Source: Symsagittifera roscoffensis (taxonomy: Eukaryota; Xenacoelomorpha; Acoela; Convolutidae). Taken from it: a stretch of 60,000 nt of DNA. This document shows positions 33,620 through 43,470 of the stretch, in pieces. The first letter of the stretch is position 1. Each line of letters opens with the position of its first letter. The notes under the pieces were generated by a model, which saw only the letters and a program-made list of their open reading frames with translations, searched no databases and had not been told where the DNA came from. The stretch covers positions 27,120,833 through 27,180,832 of the forward strand of contig NC_087062.1 in the NCBI RefSeq assembly GCF_963678635.1, read 5' to 3'. The position numbers were made by a program, and so were the translations under genes.

Positions 33620-35960
33620 GCAACCAAGCCTCTCGAATACTTCCAAGGACGAAATCAAAATACTCCTGTCGCTGTCCGTATGCCCATTGGCTGGGTTCTC
33701 AGTGGCCCACTTCCATCACCAATTGGTGTTCGAGCCACCACATTCAAGTGCAATGTTGAAGACGTAGCACTTGCTGACCAAGTGAAGAAATGGTACGAGC
33801 TAGAATCGTATGGCACGTTTAAACAAGCTGATCCTAGTTCCTCAGCTGATAAACGTGCTCAAAAAGTTCTTGACTCTACCACGCTTCATGATGGCAGCCG
33901 TTATGTTGTCGGAATGCTCTGAGTTGATGACAACAATCATCTTTCCGATACTTTTTACGCTTCGTTGGTCCAGTTTAAGTCTCTTGAAAAGCGTCTAGAG
34001 AAAGATTTAAACCTGAAAACTCAATACGAATCAGATATCCGAAGTGATGTCGAGAAGGGTTACGTAGTCCCGGTTAGCCCTCACGACTCAAAAAACCGTT
34101 CAGACCGAGAATGGTACGTACCGCACCACCCAGTTTTAAATCCGAACAATCCCAGCAAAAATCGGCGCGTTTTAAACGGTGCTTCTAGGTTTCACGGCAA
34201 ATCACTGAATAAATCCCTTCTCGTCGGCCCCGATCTGCTTAAGAACCTTTTATTTGTTTTAATGCACTTCCAAGAGCACAAATACGCAATTTGCGCAGAT
34301 ATCGAAGGCATGTTTATGCATGTCGGCTTACTAGAAAGCGATCAACGTTCCTTGCGTTTTTTTTTGAGTGTATTTGTGAGTGCAGATGTGAGTGTATTTC
34401 AATATACAAGGCATATATTTGGAGCGAAAGATTCTCCGACTTGTGCTAACTCTGCTCGCTCTTCGCCAAATAGCCGTCGACAACCAAGCTCGTTACCACA
34501 ATACCGGTTACGCCGTGCTAAACAACTTTTCCATGGATGACTACCTTGGGTCTGTGAAAAATCCAGAAATTGCTTTAATGTTAAGTCGCAGTTTAGTTGA
34601 ACTGCTTAAGTTGGGTGGGTCTAATCTTACAAAATTAATTAGCAACGTTCCCAATTTTCTTCAAAACTAAATCCCCCTAAGACCTGCGCTAACAACAGTT
34701 AGGAAATTATTACAGCTGCGATTAATCCGGAAACCGCATCGCATGTTCTCGGTCTCAAATAGGATCACGTCACCGATACGTTGGTTGTGAGCAGAGGGGT
34801 CAACCGCGAACTCAAAGACTCTGCTACGCAGCGATCGGTTCTTAGTTTTGTGTCCTCCGTGTTCAACCCCATAGGTCTTGTCGCCCCGTATACCGTACGC
34901 GCACGTTTGCTACTGAAAGATATCTGGAGATTGAGTGGCCAACAGTGGGACGACCCACTGCCAAATGAGTTGTGCCGCAGATTCACTGAATGGCACTCTG
35001 GCTTGCCAGTTTTAGGGCAGCTCAAAATACCTCGTTGCTATTTTGACTTCCCAGTAGATGAGGTTGAGCTGCACATGTTCGGTGATAGCTCATTGGACGT
35101 TTTCTGTTCTGTAGCATTCCTTCGAGCTCAGAAAAACGCCGATTTCAAATGTCAACTAGCGTTTGTCTTCGGTAAAGCCGAGTAGCCTCGATGAAGATGC
35201 ATTCAATCCCGGAGATGGAACTTCAGGCTGCGCTTCTTTCTAGTCGCCTGAAGGATGATATTGAGAAAGCTCTGACACTGAGTATTTCCAAAGTGTTCAT
35301 GTGGACTGACAGCACAACAGTCCTACAGTGGTTGAACTCGACAAGCAAACAGCCCGTGTTTGTAGTCAATCGAGTAGCCGAGATTCTGGAGTCAACATCA
35401 ATTGACCAATGGTTCCCTGTTTTGAGTTGAGACAACCCCGCTGACGCCGGAACTAGAGGTTTTACTGGTGACTCCCTCAAGCAAAGCAGTTGCGTAAACG
35501 GCTCTACCTTTTTGAAAACTTCGGATTGCCTTTCAATCCCAATAGGGAAGTTACTGCGAAAATTCGGTCCAGTCTACGATCTGATTGAGGGTTTAGAGTT
35601 CTTCTCGAATTTTCCGTGCACTGCAGTTTCGACTGACTTTGCCTTCCCTTGGGAAAAGTATAGCTCATTCTCCAAGATAAAGGTACTGTTCGCATATATG
35701 TTGAGACTCTCACCTAAGCATTGACAATTCAGATCGCCAGATAAGGCCATAATTGATTCAGCATAACTTGTAATTGGAGAGGAAAAGCTTTTGCAACTTT
35801 CGCAGTTAGAGTCATTCCCAGCTGAAAGTAAACAATTAACAGCTGGTAAATATGTGGAAATTCGCAGGTGGAAAGAGGAAAAAGAATTCAAATTACTATT
35901 AAAATCCTATTTTGACATATTTTTTTGCCGCAGCCAAGTGTTTGAAAAACTGACTAAAAA
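33620..35960 (+). pseudogene. BEL/Pao pol: RT and RNase H, no integrase
   Basis: Opens with IGWVLSGPLPSP, the linker typical of BEL pol. RT motifs follow: EWYVPHHPVLNPN, RVLNGASRFHGKSLN, YAICADIEGMFMHV (catalytic Asp), VFQYTRHIFGAKDSPTCAN and, after a frameshift near 34450, FSMDDYLGS (catalytic MDD box). The connection domain reads FNPIGLVAPYTVRARLLLKD and RNase H HMFGDSSLDVFCSVAF, then MELQAALLSSRL, MWTDSTTVLQWLNS and DNPADAGTRGF. Breaks: TGA 33920-33922, frameshifts near 34450, 34700-34780 and 35185, TGA about 35428 and 35722. The frame reaches the pre-integrase linker (LLQLSQLESFPAESKQL) and runs straight into the 3' LTR-like repeat. No H2C2 or D-D-E integrase is present. Confidence 0.88.
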
Positions 35961-36721
35961 GTAGTTTGCAGGGCTCTTTTCCAGTTCCCCCCTTCAAAAT
36001 GCCGAATTTTTTGTTTGTTTTACGTGTTATTACGGCTAAATGCGTGATGTTACGCTGCAAAGTATGAAGAATAAATCTGTTCACAGTTGTCGATTTGTTC
36101 ACCACGCCAAATTTCATTGAATTATGACAACGTTAAATAAGCTTTTCAAAATTAAATTTGAAAGGGGGGGGGGGGGGAAACTGGAAAAGAGCCGTTTTCA
36201 GGCACTTTTTGGAAAACTTTGACCAAAAATTTTCATTTTTTTGGCGCGCTTCACCCTTAAATGTTAATGCTACATAGCATTAAAGTTGAAAGTATGAAAG
36301 TATAGTATAAGGCCAGTATAGTTGCTTAGCAATACCAGCTAGATAGCTCAGCGTATACATAGTGCGTTCCGGGGAGTTCGGCGTGGGTTCGATTCTCACC
36401 TAAGTCTTTTGATTCGAGAATCCTATTTGAGCCGAACCTGACAGAACGTAAAATGCTAATATTTTAATCGTTTCAAAATTGGTTTGCAATTGAGTTTCTG
36501 TTAATTAAACTGCGTGAATCAAGTATGAACTCATTGTGAAAAAACACATAAATCACACAAATCAGCGCTTGAACAAGCCCATTTTTTTAACTTGATACGT
36601 GTAATGTTGTTGCTAATTCCGTGCAATATAAATTAATAAAATGCGCCGTTTATTGATTCTCTTGAATTAACCCGATTCTGTTTCTTGTTTTTATTCGAGT
36701 TTTAAAAAAGGTCAGAATATT
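35857..36721 (+). repeat. 3' LTR-like repeat of the BEL/Pao element
   Basis: Second copy of the 27876-28505 repeat, lengthened by a 222-bp element at 35972-36193. Apart from that insertion the copies differ by scattered substitutions and small indels. It ends in CAGAATATT at 36721. Confidence 0.75.
35972..36193. mobile_element. GGCTCTTTT-family element, subtype B, in the LTR
   Basis: Terminal inverted repeats GGCTCTTTTCCAGTTCCCCC and its complement. The flanking 8-bp copies are GTTTGCAG (35964-35971) and GTTTTCAG (36194-36201). The other LTR has the uninterrupted site, so this is a real insertion of 222 bp. The 8-bp duplication suggests a hAT-type transposase. No coding capacity. Confidence 0.9.
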
Positions 36722-36772
36722 AAAACTAGTATATTTTTGGCGCCATTAGAAAAATGTTAGCGCCAGTCAGCC

Positions 36773-37432
36773 CAGGGGCGGATTTAGGGGGGGGGGGTGG
36801 ACGCCCCCTTTCCCTCAGGGATTTGACCCCCTGCCGACCCAAAGGGTCCCCCTTTGGTACTTTGGCTCTTTTCCAGTTTCCCCCCTTTCAAATTCAACTT
36901 TGAAAAGCTCATTTAACTTTGTCATAATGCAATGAAATTTGGCGTGGTGAACAAATCAACAACTGTGAACAGATTTGTTCTTCATATTTTACAGCGTAAC
37001 ATCACGCATTTAGCCGTAATAACACGTAAAACAAACATAAACCTCGGTATTTTGAAAGGTGGGGGGGGGGGGACTGGAAAAGAGCCGGTTCTTTTTAAGA
37101 AATCTATTTTTGGCCTACCGACCATAAAAATTTTCTAAAGACGCCTTCGGCGCCAATATATACTAATTTTTTGAGGGGGGAGCGCGCGCCGAAAAAACGC
37201 GATTTTTTGGTCAACATTTTCCGAAAAGTGCCTAAAAACGCCTTTTTTGGACTGGTGTTTCAAAATTTTGCCTGCGAAGCTGAAAATTTGGCCAAAACAG
37301 GGACTAAAACGTGCTTAGGGATAGCTAAAAAAAATCAATTCGGTCGATCTTAAAAAAAAAGATAGACAAAATTTTCGAAATTTTTTTGAAAATCCGCTCC
37401 CCCCTCTCGAGAAAATCCTAGATCCGACCCTG
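36773..37432. mobile_element. hAT-type MITE with CAGGGGCGGAT termini
   Basis: Left end CAGGGGCGGATTTAGG and right end CCTAGATCCGACCCTG are imperfect inverted repeats, flanked by perfect 8-bp duplications AGTCAGCC (36765-36772 and 37433-37440). A G11-type homopolymer lies just inside the left end and C-rich sequence inside the right. It carries a nested 223-bp element at 36864-37086. Short open frames across it are not genes. Confidence 0.9.
36864..37086. mobile_element. GGCTCTTTT-family element, subtype B, nested in the MITE
   Basis: Termini GGCTCTTTTCCAGTTTCCCC and GGACTGGAAAAGAGCC. The flanks GGTACTTT (36856-36863) and GGTTCTTT (37087-37094) form an 8-bp duplication with one change. The related MITE at 58322-58758 has the empty site (GATACTTT near 58417). 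Confidence 0.9.
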
Positions 37433-37609
37433 AGTCAGCCACAAATGGATGAATTCAAATTGTACAAAAGGGGGACCTTTTGGGTCGTCAGGGGGTCGAA
37501 ACTTTGCAAAAAATGTGTCAGCCCCCTCCTCAAATCCTCTACTGGTCGCGATACTCAGCCAATTTGAGCCAAATAGCGCAAAAAAGTCAGATTTTTAGAT
37601 AGGACAAAC

Positions 37610-37792
37610 ATGAAATTGATGATTGATGAAATAGATAACTTACCATTTAGCAGTGAAATCCACAGCGACTGGCCTGCTACCGTTAATGAGAGATTTAAAC
37701 TCTTCCCAGGAAACAACTTCCCTCACATTTTGATTCCCCAAGTCACCTCAAACGAAATCAATCAAGTAATCAGATGGCGTATAAAGATTTAG
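37610..37792 (+). other. Coding-like ORF, unrecognised
   Basis: ATG at 37610 opens a 60-codon frame with protein-like composition (PFSSEIHSDWPATVNERFKL, FPHILIPQVTSNEINQVIR). It could be an exon or an element fragment, as no splice partner was found. Confidence 0.3.
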
Positions 37793-37902
37793 AGATTTTA
37801 CAAACAAGCATCAACTTTTTCCCATAACTCATTGCCCTAATGCATTATAGCTAGTGAATCATAAAAAATCTAGCTACCTTCCTTTTAAGTGTTAGTTTAA
37901 GG

Positions 37903-38119
37903 GGCTCTTTTCCAGATTCTCACCACCTCAATAAAATTACAAAACAAGTTTTTCAAAAATTGTTCACGCGGCATGTTTCATGTGAGAAATGTTGCAAGGA
38001 CTTAATCACCTGTTCACGATGACACGTTTTTATACAGTTTATTTCAAGAAACGTCATTTTAAATAGACTATCATATATTGACTTTCAGAAAAAAAACAAA
38101 GGGGGACTGAAAAAGAGCC
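37903..38119. mobile_element. GGCTCTTTT-family element (A/B intermediate)
   Basis: Left GGCTCTTTTCCAGATTCTCACC, right GGGGACTGAAAAAGAGCC. Flanks GTTTAAGG and CTTTTAGG agree at six of eight bases. Confidence 0.7.
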
Positions 38120-38298
38120 CTTTTAGGTTTCGGAGAGTCCGTAGACTCTTCTACCGTCCCCACTAACCTTAAAACCAGGTTTTGTGTATGAACCAATAAG
38201 TTGCGAGGCTGTAGATCCCGACCAAATGTGCTTGGAATAGAAAAATTATCATTGAAAGAAAGAGTAAGTTTTATTTGGTAAAAGTCACAAAAGGGTAG

Positions 38299-38511
38299 GG
38301 CTCTTTTTCCTTTTACCCCCCCCCCCCCCCACCTGCAATTTTTTACTAAAAAAGGTTCTGTTGACATTGTTCGATCGTTATGAAAATTTTCATGCGGACT
38401 GATTAGGCTGTGACAAACATATTTGGTCTTCATACTCAACCTCGTAAAACCACTCGTTACACTAATATATTGAAGGTCAAGTGAGGTGGGGGGGGGAAAG
38501 GAAAAAGAGCC
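38299..38511. mobile_element. GGCTCTTTT-family element, subtype A
   Basis: GGCTCTTTTTCCTTTTACC followed by a C15 run, interior CACCTGCAATTTTT and CATGCGGACTGATTAGGC, right end GTGAGGTGGGGG...AAAAAGAGCC. Flanks AAGGGTAG and AAGGATAG, an 8-bp duplication with one change. Confidence 0.85.
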
Positions 38512-38984
38512 AAGGATAGCAGTGAAAGATCCCGTCTTGTACGCTGGAGTTGGTCAGATGAGAAAAAAAACAAATTTTGCTCCTTTTTCTTAAAACTTAT
38601 TTCGTTTAAGGGTCTGTAACGGGTGTTTATAAGCTGGAAAACCAAGGCTCGACACCGGTTATTGGGCAACCTACCTCCGATATTGAATTTTTGAGCAAAC
38701 ATTGCGCTGATGTTTTGATTCAAGAAGATTTTAAATATCAATGACTTCTCTAAAGTACCACGTGACAAACAAGCAGTTTGTTTCAATTATGAATGCCATA
38801 TCTTCAGGTTCTGAAGAAGCCTAGACCCGTCTATAACATACAAAATCCAGCAAACTTTTTGAGAATCTTTCTAAATTCCTCATTACCTACATTGCTTTTC
38901 CAGCACCCTCTTTCGATTTTTTCAAAAAAGCAGATTTCTAAAGCCTATTTAAAACACTCTGGAGGTTCTAAAATGCAAAAAAAC

Positions 38985-39200
38985 GGCTCTTTTTCTTTCC
39001 CCCCCCCACTTGCAATTTTTCATTAAAAAAATACTGTTCACATTGTCCGATTGTCACGAAAATTGCCATGACAAACATATTTGGTCTTCATACTCAACCT
39101 TGTAAAAATACTTGTTAGACCATAGAATCGATGCTTGTTAGACCATAGAATCGATGCTTGTGTGAGGTGGGGGGGGGGGGGGGGTGGAGGAAAAAGAGCC
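38985..39200. mobile_element. GGCTCTTTT-family element, subtype A
   Basis: The same plan as the preceding copy, with an internal direct repeat (39117-39155, CTTGTTAGACCATAGAATCG twice) and a G16 run before the right end. Flanked by identical AAAAAAAC octamers. Confidence 0.85.
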
Positions 39201-39281
39201 AAAAAAACGTCAACGTGAACAAGTGAACAAATTCTTACAATCTTTCCAACTGCAAGTTTGTTTAAAAGGTTGAGAAAAAAC

Positions 39282-39482
39282 GGCTCTTTTTCCTTTTCCC
39301 CCCACCTCACACGAGCTTCAATATATTAGTGTAACGAGTGGTTTTACGAGGTTGAGTATGAAGACCAAATATGTTTTTCGTAGCCTTATTAGTCTATATG
39401 TAAATTTTCATAACAATCGGACAATGTAGTCAACAAATTTACATGTAAAATTTTGCAGGTGGGGGGAAAAGGAAAAAGAGCC
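39282..39482. mobile_element. GGCTCTTTT-family element, subtype A
   Basis: Reverse orientation relative to 38299-38511 (CACCTCACAC side first, GCAGGTGG side last). Flanks GAAAAAAC and GAAAAATC. Its right flank is the left flank of the next copy. Confidence 0.85.
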
Positions 39483-39490
39483 GAAAAATC

Positions 39491-39696
39491 GGCTCTTTTT
39501 CCTTCCCCCCCCCCCACCTCACACAAACATGAATTTTATAGTCTAACCAGTGGTTTTACAAGGTTAATTATGAAGACCAAATATGTTTGTTATGGCCTAA
39601 TCCAGTCTGCATGTCAATTTTCATGACAATCGGACAAAGTGAACAGTAATTTCAAATTGAAAATATTTGCAGGTGGGGGGAAAAGGAAAAAGAGCC
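39491..39696. mobile_element. GGCTCTTTT-family element, subtype A
   Basis: Lies 8 bases from the previous copy in the same orientation. Flanked by identical GAAAAATC octamers (39483-39490 and 39697-39704), showing that one of the two inserted into, or beside, the other's target duplication. Confidence 0.88.
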
Positions 39697-39733
39697 GAAA
39701 AATCATATGGTTCGTGCAGTTTGAAAAAATGGA

Positions 39734-39942
39734 GGCTCTTTTCCAGTTCCCCCCTTTCAAATTCAATTTTGAAAAGCTTATTTAACCTTGTCATAATGCA
39801 ATGAAATTTGGCGTGGTGAACAAATCAACAACTGTGAACAGATTTGTTCTTAATACTTTACAGCGTAACATCACGAATTTAGCCGTAACAACACGTAAAA
39901 CAAATATAAAACTCGGTATTTTGAAAGGGGGGGGGGAAACTG
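39734..39942. mobile_element. GGCTCTTTT-family element, subtype B, right end lost
   Basis: Left terminus intact and interior closely matches 35972-36193. After the G10 run it stops at GGAAACTG without the final GGAAAAGAGCC. Confidence 0.8.
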
Positions 39943-40081
39943 CATGAGTGATTAGTTCGAAAATTGTAGAGATTTTTGTTCTAAATCTTAAAAAATTGGA
40001 AAGTATCAAATATTTACAGAACGTGAACAGGGAACATTAGTTAGGCTTCAATCCATTGCACTAAATTTTGAAACACACACA

Positions 40082-40339
40082 AGTTTGCCTGAAAAAAAAA
40101 ATTCAGATTACTTTGCGCTTATATTATTTGTAAATTTGTTTGTGCCCTCAAGTAAATTAGGTTGCATACATCAGTTTTTACTAAAAAACTATAAATGCAA
40201 TTGGAACCCGCAGTCAATCGATAACTTGATAGTTAAGCTGCAAAACAACACAGCCAAACGATATTTAGACTTGCGTCATTCTTTCAATTTTATCGAAAAA
40301 CAAATCACCAAGGCTGCTCGCACCACTGTAAAACCCTGA
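40082..40339 (+). other. Coding-like ORF, unrecognised
   Basis: An ORF of ~85 codons reading LILFVNLFVPSSKLGCIHQF, NNTAKRYLDLRHSFNFIEKQ, TKAARTTVKP, stop TGA 40337-40339. The charged, helix-like C-terminal part looks like genuine protein. No ATG and no splice partner seen; it may be a fragment. Confidence 0.3.
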
Positions 40340-40631
40340 TGAATTTTGATTTTTTTAAATGTATTTGTTCTTCTTTCATTTTTGTTTGAAAATTTTCCTC
40401 CGTTGCGCAATGATTGCAATCACGAAATGTTCATAGCAATGAGGATGCCTCAATTCACTTCAGAAAAGTTCTCTACTGATTGATCTCGACAACTGCTTCA
40501 CAAAATACGACGCGCATCAATGATTTTTTTTTGTGAACCAAATATAATTTTTAACCTTCTTTAACTTTTGAAAACTTATAGTTGAATACTGCAACAGACA
40601 AATAAATGCAGTTTGTTCGCAGTTTGTAAAT

Positions 40632-41320
40632 GTAAACAAGACTGCTCGTAACAGGGCGAAGCCCTAACTGTTCTGACTGCTTTTTAAGATGAATGCAGCC
40701 GTAGTAACATGAAAAAATCAAATGTTATAAAATGAAACGAACAATTTTATTTTCTAAAAGATTAGGATTTTTTTGTGAAAATCATCTCCCATACGCCATA
40801 TAAAGTACAAAAAAAATTTTTTAGCTCATAGTAACAAATAATTATGGCAAATAGGATTTCTTCAGCCAATTTGGAACAATTTCTAAGACGGGTAAAATCT
40901 CCACTTACGCGTTAACAATTCTTAAACCCCAAAAACTTCACAAAAAATGCTCACAGGTGGAATATCTTTTTAAATTTAAGCTCAGGACAATACTTTTTGA
41001 AGGATAGAAAGTTTTTTTTGTCATCAACGGCTAGTTAAAAACTTGATATTTGTCGAAGAAAAAACACCCTTATACAAACTTTCTGTTACTTTCATTACGA
41101 AGGTCGGAACAAAAAACACTCATAAAACAACGATCTGAATATTTAAAACAACGGTTCAAATAAATCAGCTAGGGATAATAAGATTTAAAATTACTGAATA
41201 GCTGTCCCATAAGATAAATGATATTGTTCAAATTTTAAAGACTTTCAAAATTTTCTTTCCCCAAAAATTATTCGACATAGATTAAGGGGCTTTGCCTTGA
41301 TATGCGAGCAGTCTTGTTTT
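40632..41320. mobile_element. Non-autonomous element with ~30-bp inverted ends
   Basis: Left end GTAAACAAGACTGCTCG...AGGGCGAAGCCC and right end GGGGCTTTGCC...CGAGCAGTCTTGTTTTAC are inverted copies. AACAAGACTGCTCG also occurs in family R1 (6547), and interior blocks (AAAAAATCAAATGTTATAAAA) occur in the 8682-13925 array units, linking all three. No transposase. Confidence 0.6.
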
Positions 41321-42098
41321 ACTTAGAGTAAGTTTTCAGCAAGTTTATAGGAGAAAAAAATCATCAGCTTGTTAGCATCAAATAAAACAACTATGATGCG
41401 CCTAGTTTCTGGAATACCAGTGCAGTAAAAGTTCCAGGTTTGTGTTATTTTGTAGATCATCTTATATATTAGCGCATAAGCGGAGATTTAATCCCTCATA
41501 AAAATCGTTCCAAATTGGTTGAAACAGGCTGAGATAGCATTGAAACATAGATATGGTTAGAAATTATTTAGCCTGACCAGAGTCACAATTCAAATTGTAA
41601 GTAGTCTGTCTATTCCATTTTCAGAGGTTCTTGCATTACTTCGACAAACATTAGTTTTGTGTCTGGACTAAGGTTTTTTCTGATCCGAAAAGATTACGAA
41701 TATATCTGTATATTGCTATCGATAAACATGTTAACACAATAATTTAGTCATAATAATAACAAACAGTTATGAAAAAAGACATTTTGGAATGGGAAAACAT
41801 CTTCAGTTGTTATGAAAGTGATTTCTTTCTTTTCTCCCATTAACATTTTTTGATTTTTCCCTTTTCATGGAGTATTTGAATATCAGTCTCATGTGTTTTA
41901 ACGAGGTTATTTAAAAGGAATTAATACATCCGAATAGCTTAATCAGCCAGCGTGCCTTTTTTTTACTGAATTCATAAAAAATTAGGGTAAAATTGCTTTA
42001 AAAATATCTTAAAACACCTTAACAATTGAGGTTAACTAACAATTTTTTTAAAGTAAATTGTTAGTTTATTTTTAGGGTAATTTCATGTGAGTGTGCAC
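41321..42098. other. AT-rich spacer, nothing recognised
   Basis: No ORF, tRNA or repeat match found on either strand. Confidence 0.5.
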
Positions 42099-42235
42099 AT
42101 GACCCTCTTTCGTTTTCTTCCCAGCTGCGAACTTCTATAAGCAAAATAATCGGTCACTTAGCCCGATTGTTATGAAAATTGATATGCGGCCTTATTAGGC
42201 CATGACAATCAAATATGGTCTCAATTAGAGTTGTA
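42099..42235. mobile_element. GGCTCTTTT-family fragment, left half
   Basis: CCCTCTTTCGTTTTCTTCCC, then CGATTGTTATGAAAATTGAT and GGCCTTATTAGGCCATGACA, match subtype A. The right half is missing. Confidence 0.6.
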
Positions 42236-42540
42236 ACTAGGCCTGAATTTGAGGCGCGAGCCCGGCCCGGTTGCTTCAGGCACGCGCCCGGCCCGGTTGA
42301 GAAACAAAAGGTTCAAACCTGGGCCAATTTTAATGAAAACACAAATTTTTTAACAAAGCGTTAGGTAAAATTCAAATGTGAGTTTCAGTAAAATCGAAAT
42401 TCGATAAGTCCATTGGCTGCAGCCGATCCTAGCAGTTCGATTTGGCCAATTTGTGCCGCGGAAAACAGATCGCTTTTCCTGTCCGAATTTGCTCAGCCTG
42501 CTGAAGTCACGCTTGCTCTGGGCGCTTGTAGCTTGAGTTG

Positions 42541-42610
42541 GTAGGAGCTGGTAGGAGCTGGTAGGAGCTGGTAGGAGCTGGTAGGAGCTGGTAGGAGCTG
42601 GTAGGAGCGG
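42541..42610. repeat. 10-bp minisatellite GTAGGAGCTG x7
   Basis: Six perfect units and a seventh with one change. On the minus strand each unit reads CTCCTACCAG, pyrimidine-rich and ending in CAG, so every unit can serve as a 3' splice site. Confidence 0.95.
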
Positions 42611-42680
42611 GTACCCAGCCATATGTTTGTATGATTTTTAGGTAATGTAATCACAAAAAAGGAAAGCAGAAGAAACGTAC

Positions 42681-42855
42681 CTCGAGCAGTTTTTGCATGC
42701 TGCGATTCCAGGTTGTAAAACTCCGTCACAGGAAATGACCGAAAGGTCTGCCAATCATCTCCCTTGCATTTGCCCCCATTGGAGGTAAGAGATACGCGGT
42801 CCGAACGTGATCTCGGAAAACTGGTAATGTCACAGTCAGTAATTGACATAATCAA
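42681..42855 (-). CDS. Exon of an unrecognised gene
   Basis: Minus-strand exon with a strong acceptor (pyrimidine tract then CAG at 42858-42856) and donor (CTCGAG|GTACGT, GT at 42680-42679). The frame is open throughout: an ATG six bases inside the exon, then SITDCDITSFPRSRSDRV, GGKCKGDDWQTFRSFPVTEF, YNLESQHAKTAR, ending in phase 1. Splicing to a CAG in the minisatellite just downstream keeps frame into APTSSYQLLP and AQSKRDFSRLSKFGQEKRSV (to about 42400). No family recognised. The ATG just after a strong acceptor would also fit a trans-spliced or short 5' UTR start. Confidence 0.6.
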
Positions 42856-42858
42856 CTG

Positions 42859-43046
42859 AAAAAAGGCAATAAGAAGAAGGCGACAGCAGTAACCGGTGAA
42901 ATTGATTGAGTTATGTTCGTAAAATACTTGAGCCTTTTATATCCTATCACAAAGGTGTTATTGAGTCTTGATGAAGCAAGGTGCCAATACATAAAAAGTT
43001 GTCAATGGACTCAAAAAGTTGCTGATCTGGCTGCTTATCCTAAAAC
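42859..43046. other. Upstream of the 42681-42855 exon, nothing recognised
   Basis: Holds the exon's polypyrimidine tract at 42859-42882 and no other feature. Confidence 0.4.
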
Positions 43047-43470
43047 GGAGGCTTATCCTAGTGTTCATGTGAGGTGAGGGGGGGGGGGGGGGGGGATGGG
43101 TTGCCCTAAAAAGGGCCCGATATGTTGTCATCGTGGACAAAAACGTTACAATGAAAAATGTGACTCTCCCTTTACCTCACATGAACATCAACTTTATACG
43201 GTAACGATTGGCTTTACAATATTGAGTATGGTTTCTCATGATCTTATTATTTCCGTTTATAAGATTTTTGAGTTTTTTTTATAGCTCTACCAACCCTATG
43301 GGTTTTGCTGAAACAATTTATTGTAAAATTAACTTTAAAAAATTATGTTGCGAGAAATTATAATAAAAATTTTTAAGTAACTCTGAGGGCTTTGGCCGTT
43401 CTTTTTCTTTTCCCTCTGCTGCAAACTGTTACAAGTAAAATGAGTGTTCGTCTTGTCCGATTTTTTTTAA
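43047..43470. mobile_element. Scrambled GGCTCTTTT-family fragments
   Basis: A right-half piece ends in GTGAGGTGAG and an 18-base G run (43078-43095). A CTCACATGAACATCAAC piece starts near 43174, and a further left-half piece (CTTTTTCTTTTCCCTCTGCT) starts near 43400. None is complete. Confidence 0.55.

Noticed and set aside
38457-38786. 109-codon minus-strand ORF between two short elements
   Set aside because: Its C-terminal part runs through an element terminus and its remaining codons show no recognised family. The evidence is too weak to call.
42350-42622. 90-codon minus-strand ORF starting MAGYPLLPAP
   Set aside because: Not treated as an independent gene: its start is in intron-like sequence and the repeats give open frames by themselves. 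It is considered only as a possible continuation of the 42681-42855 exon.
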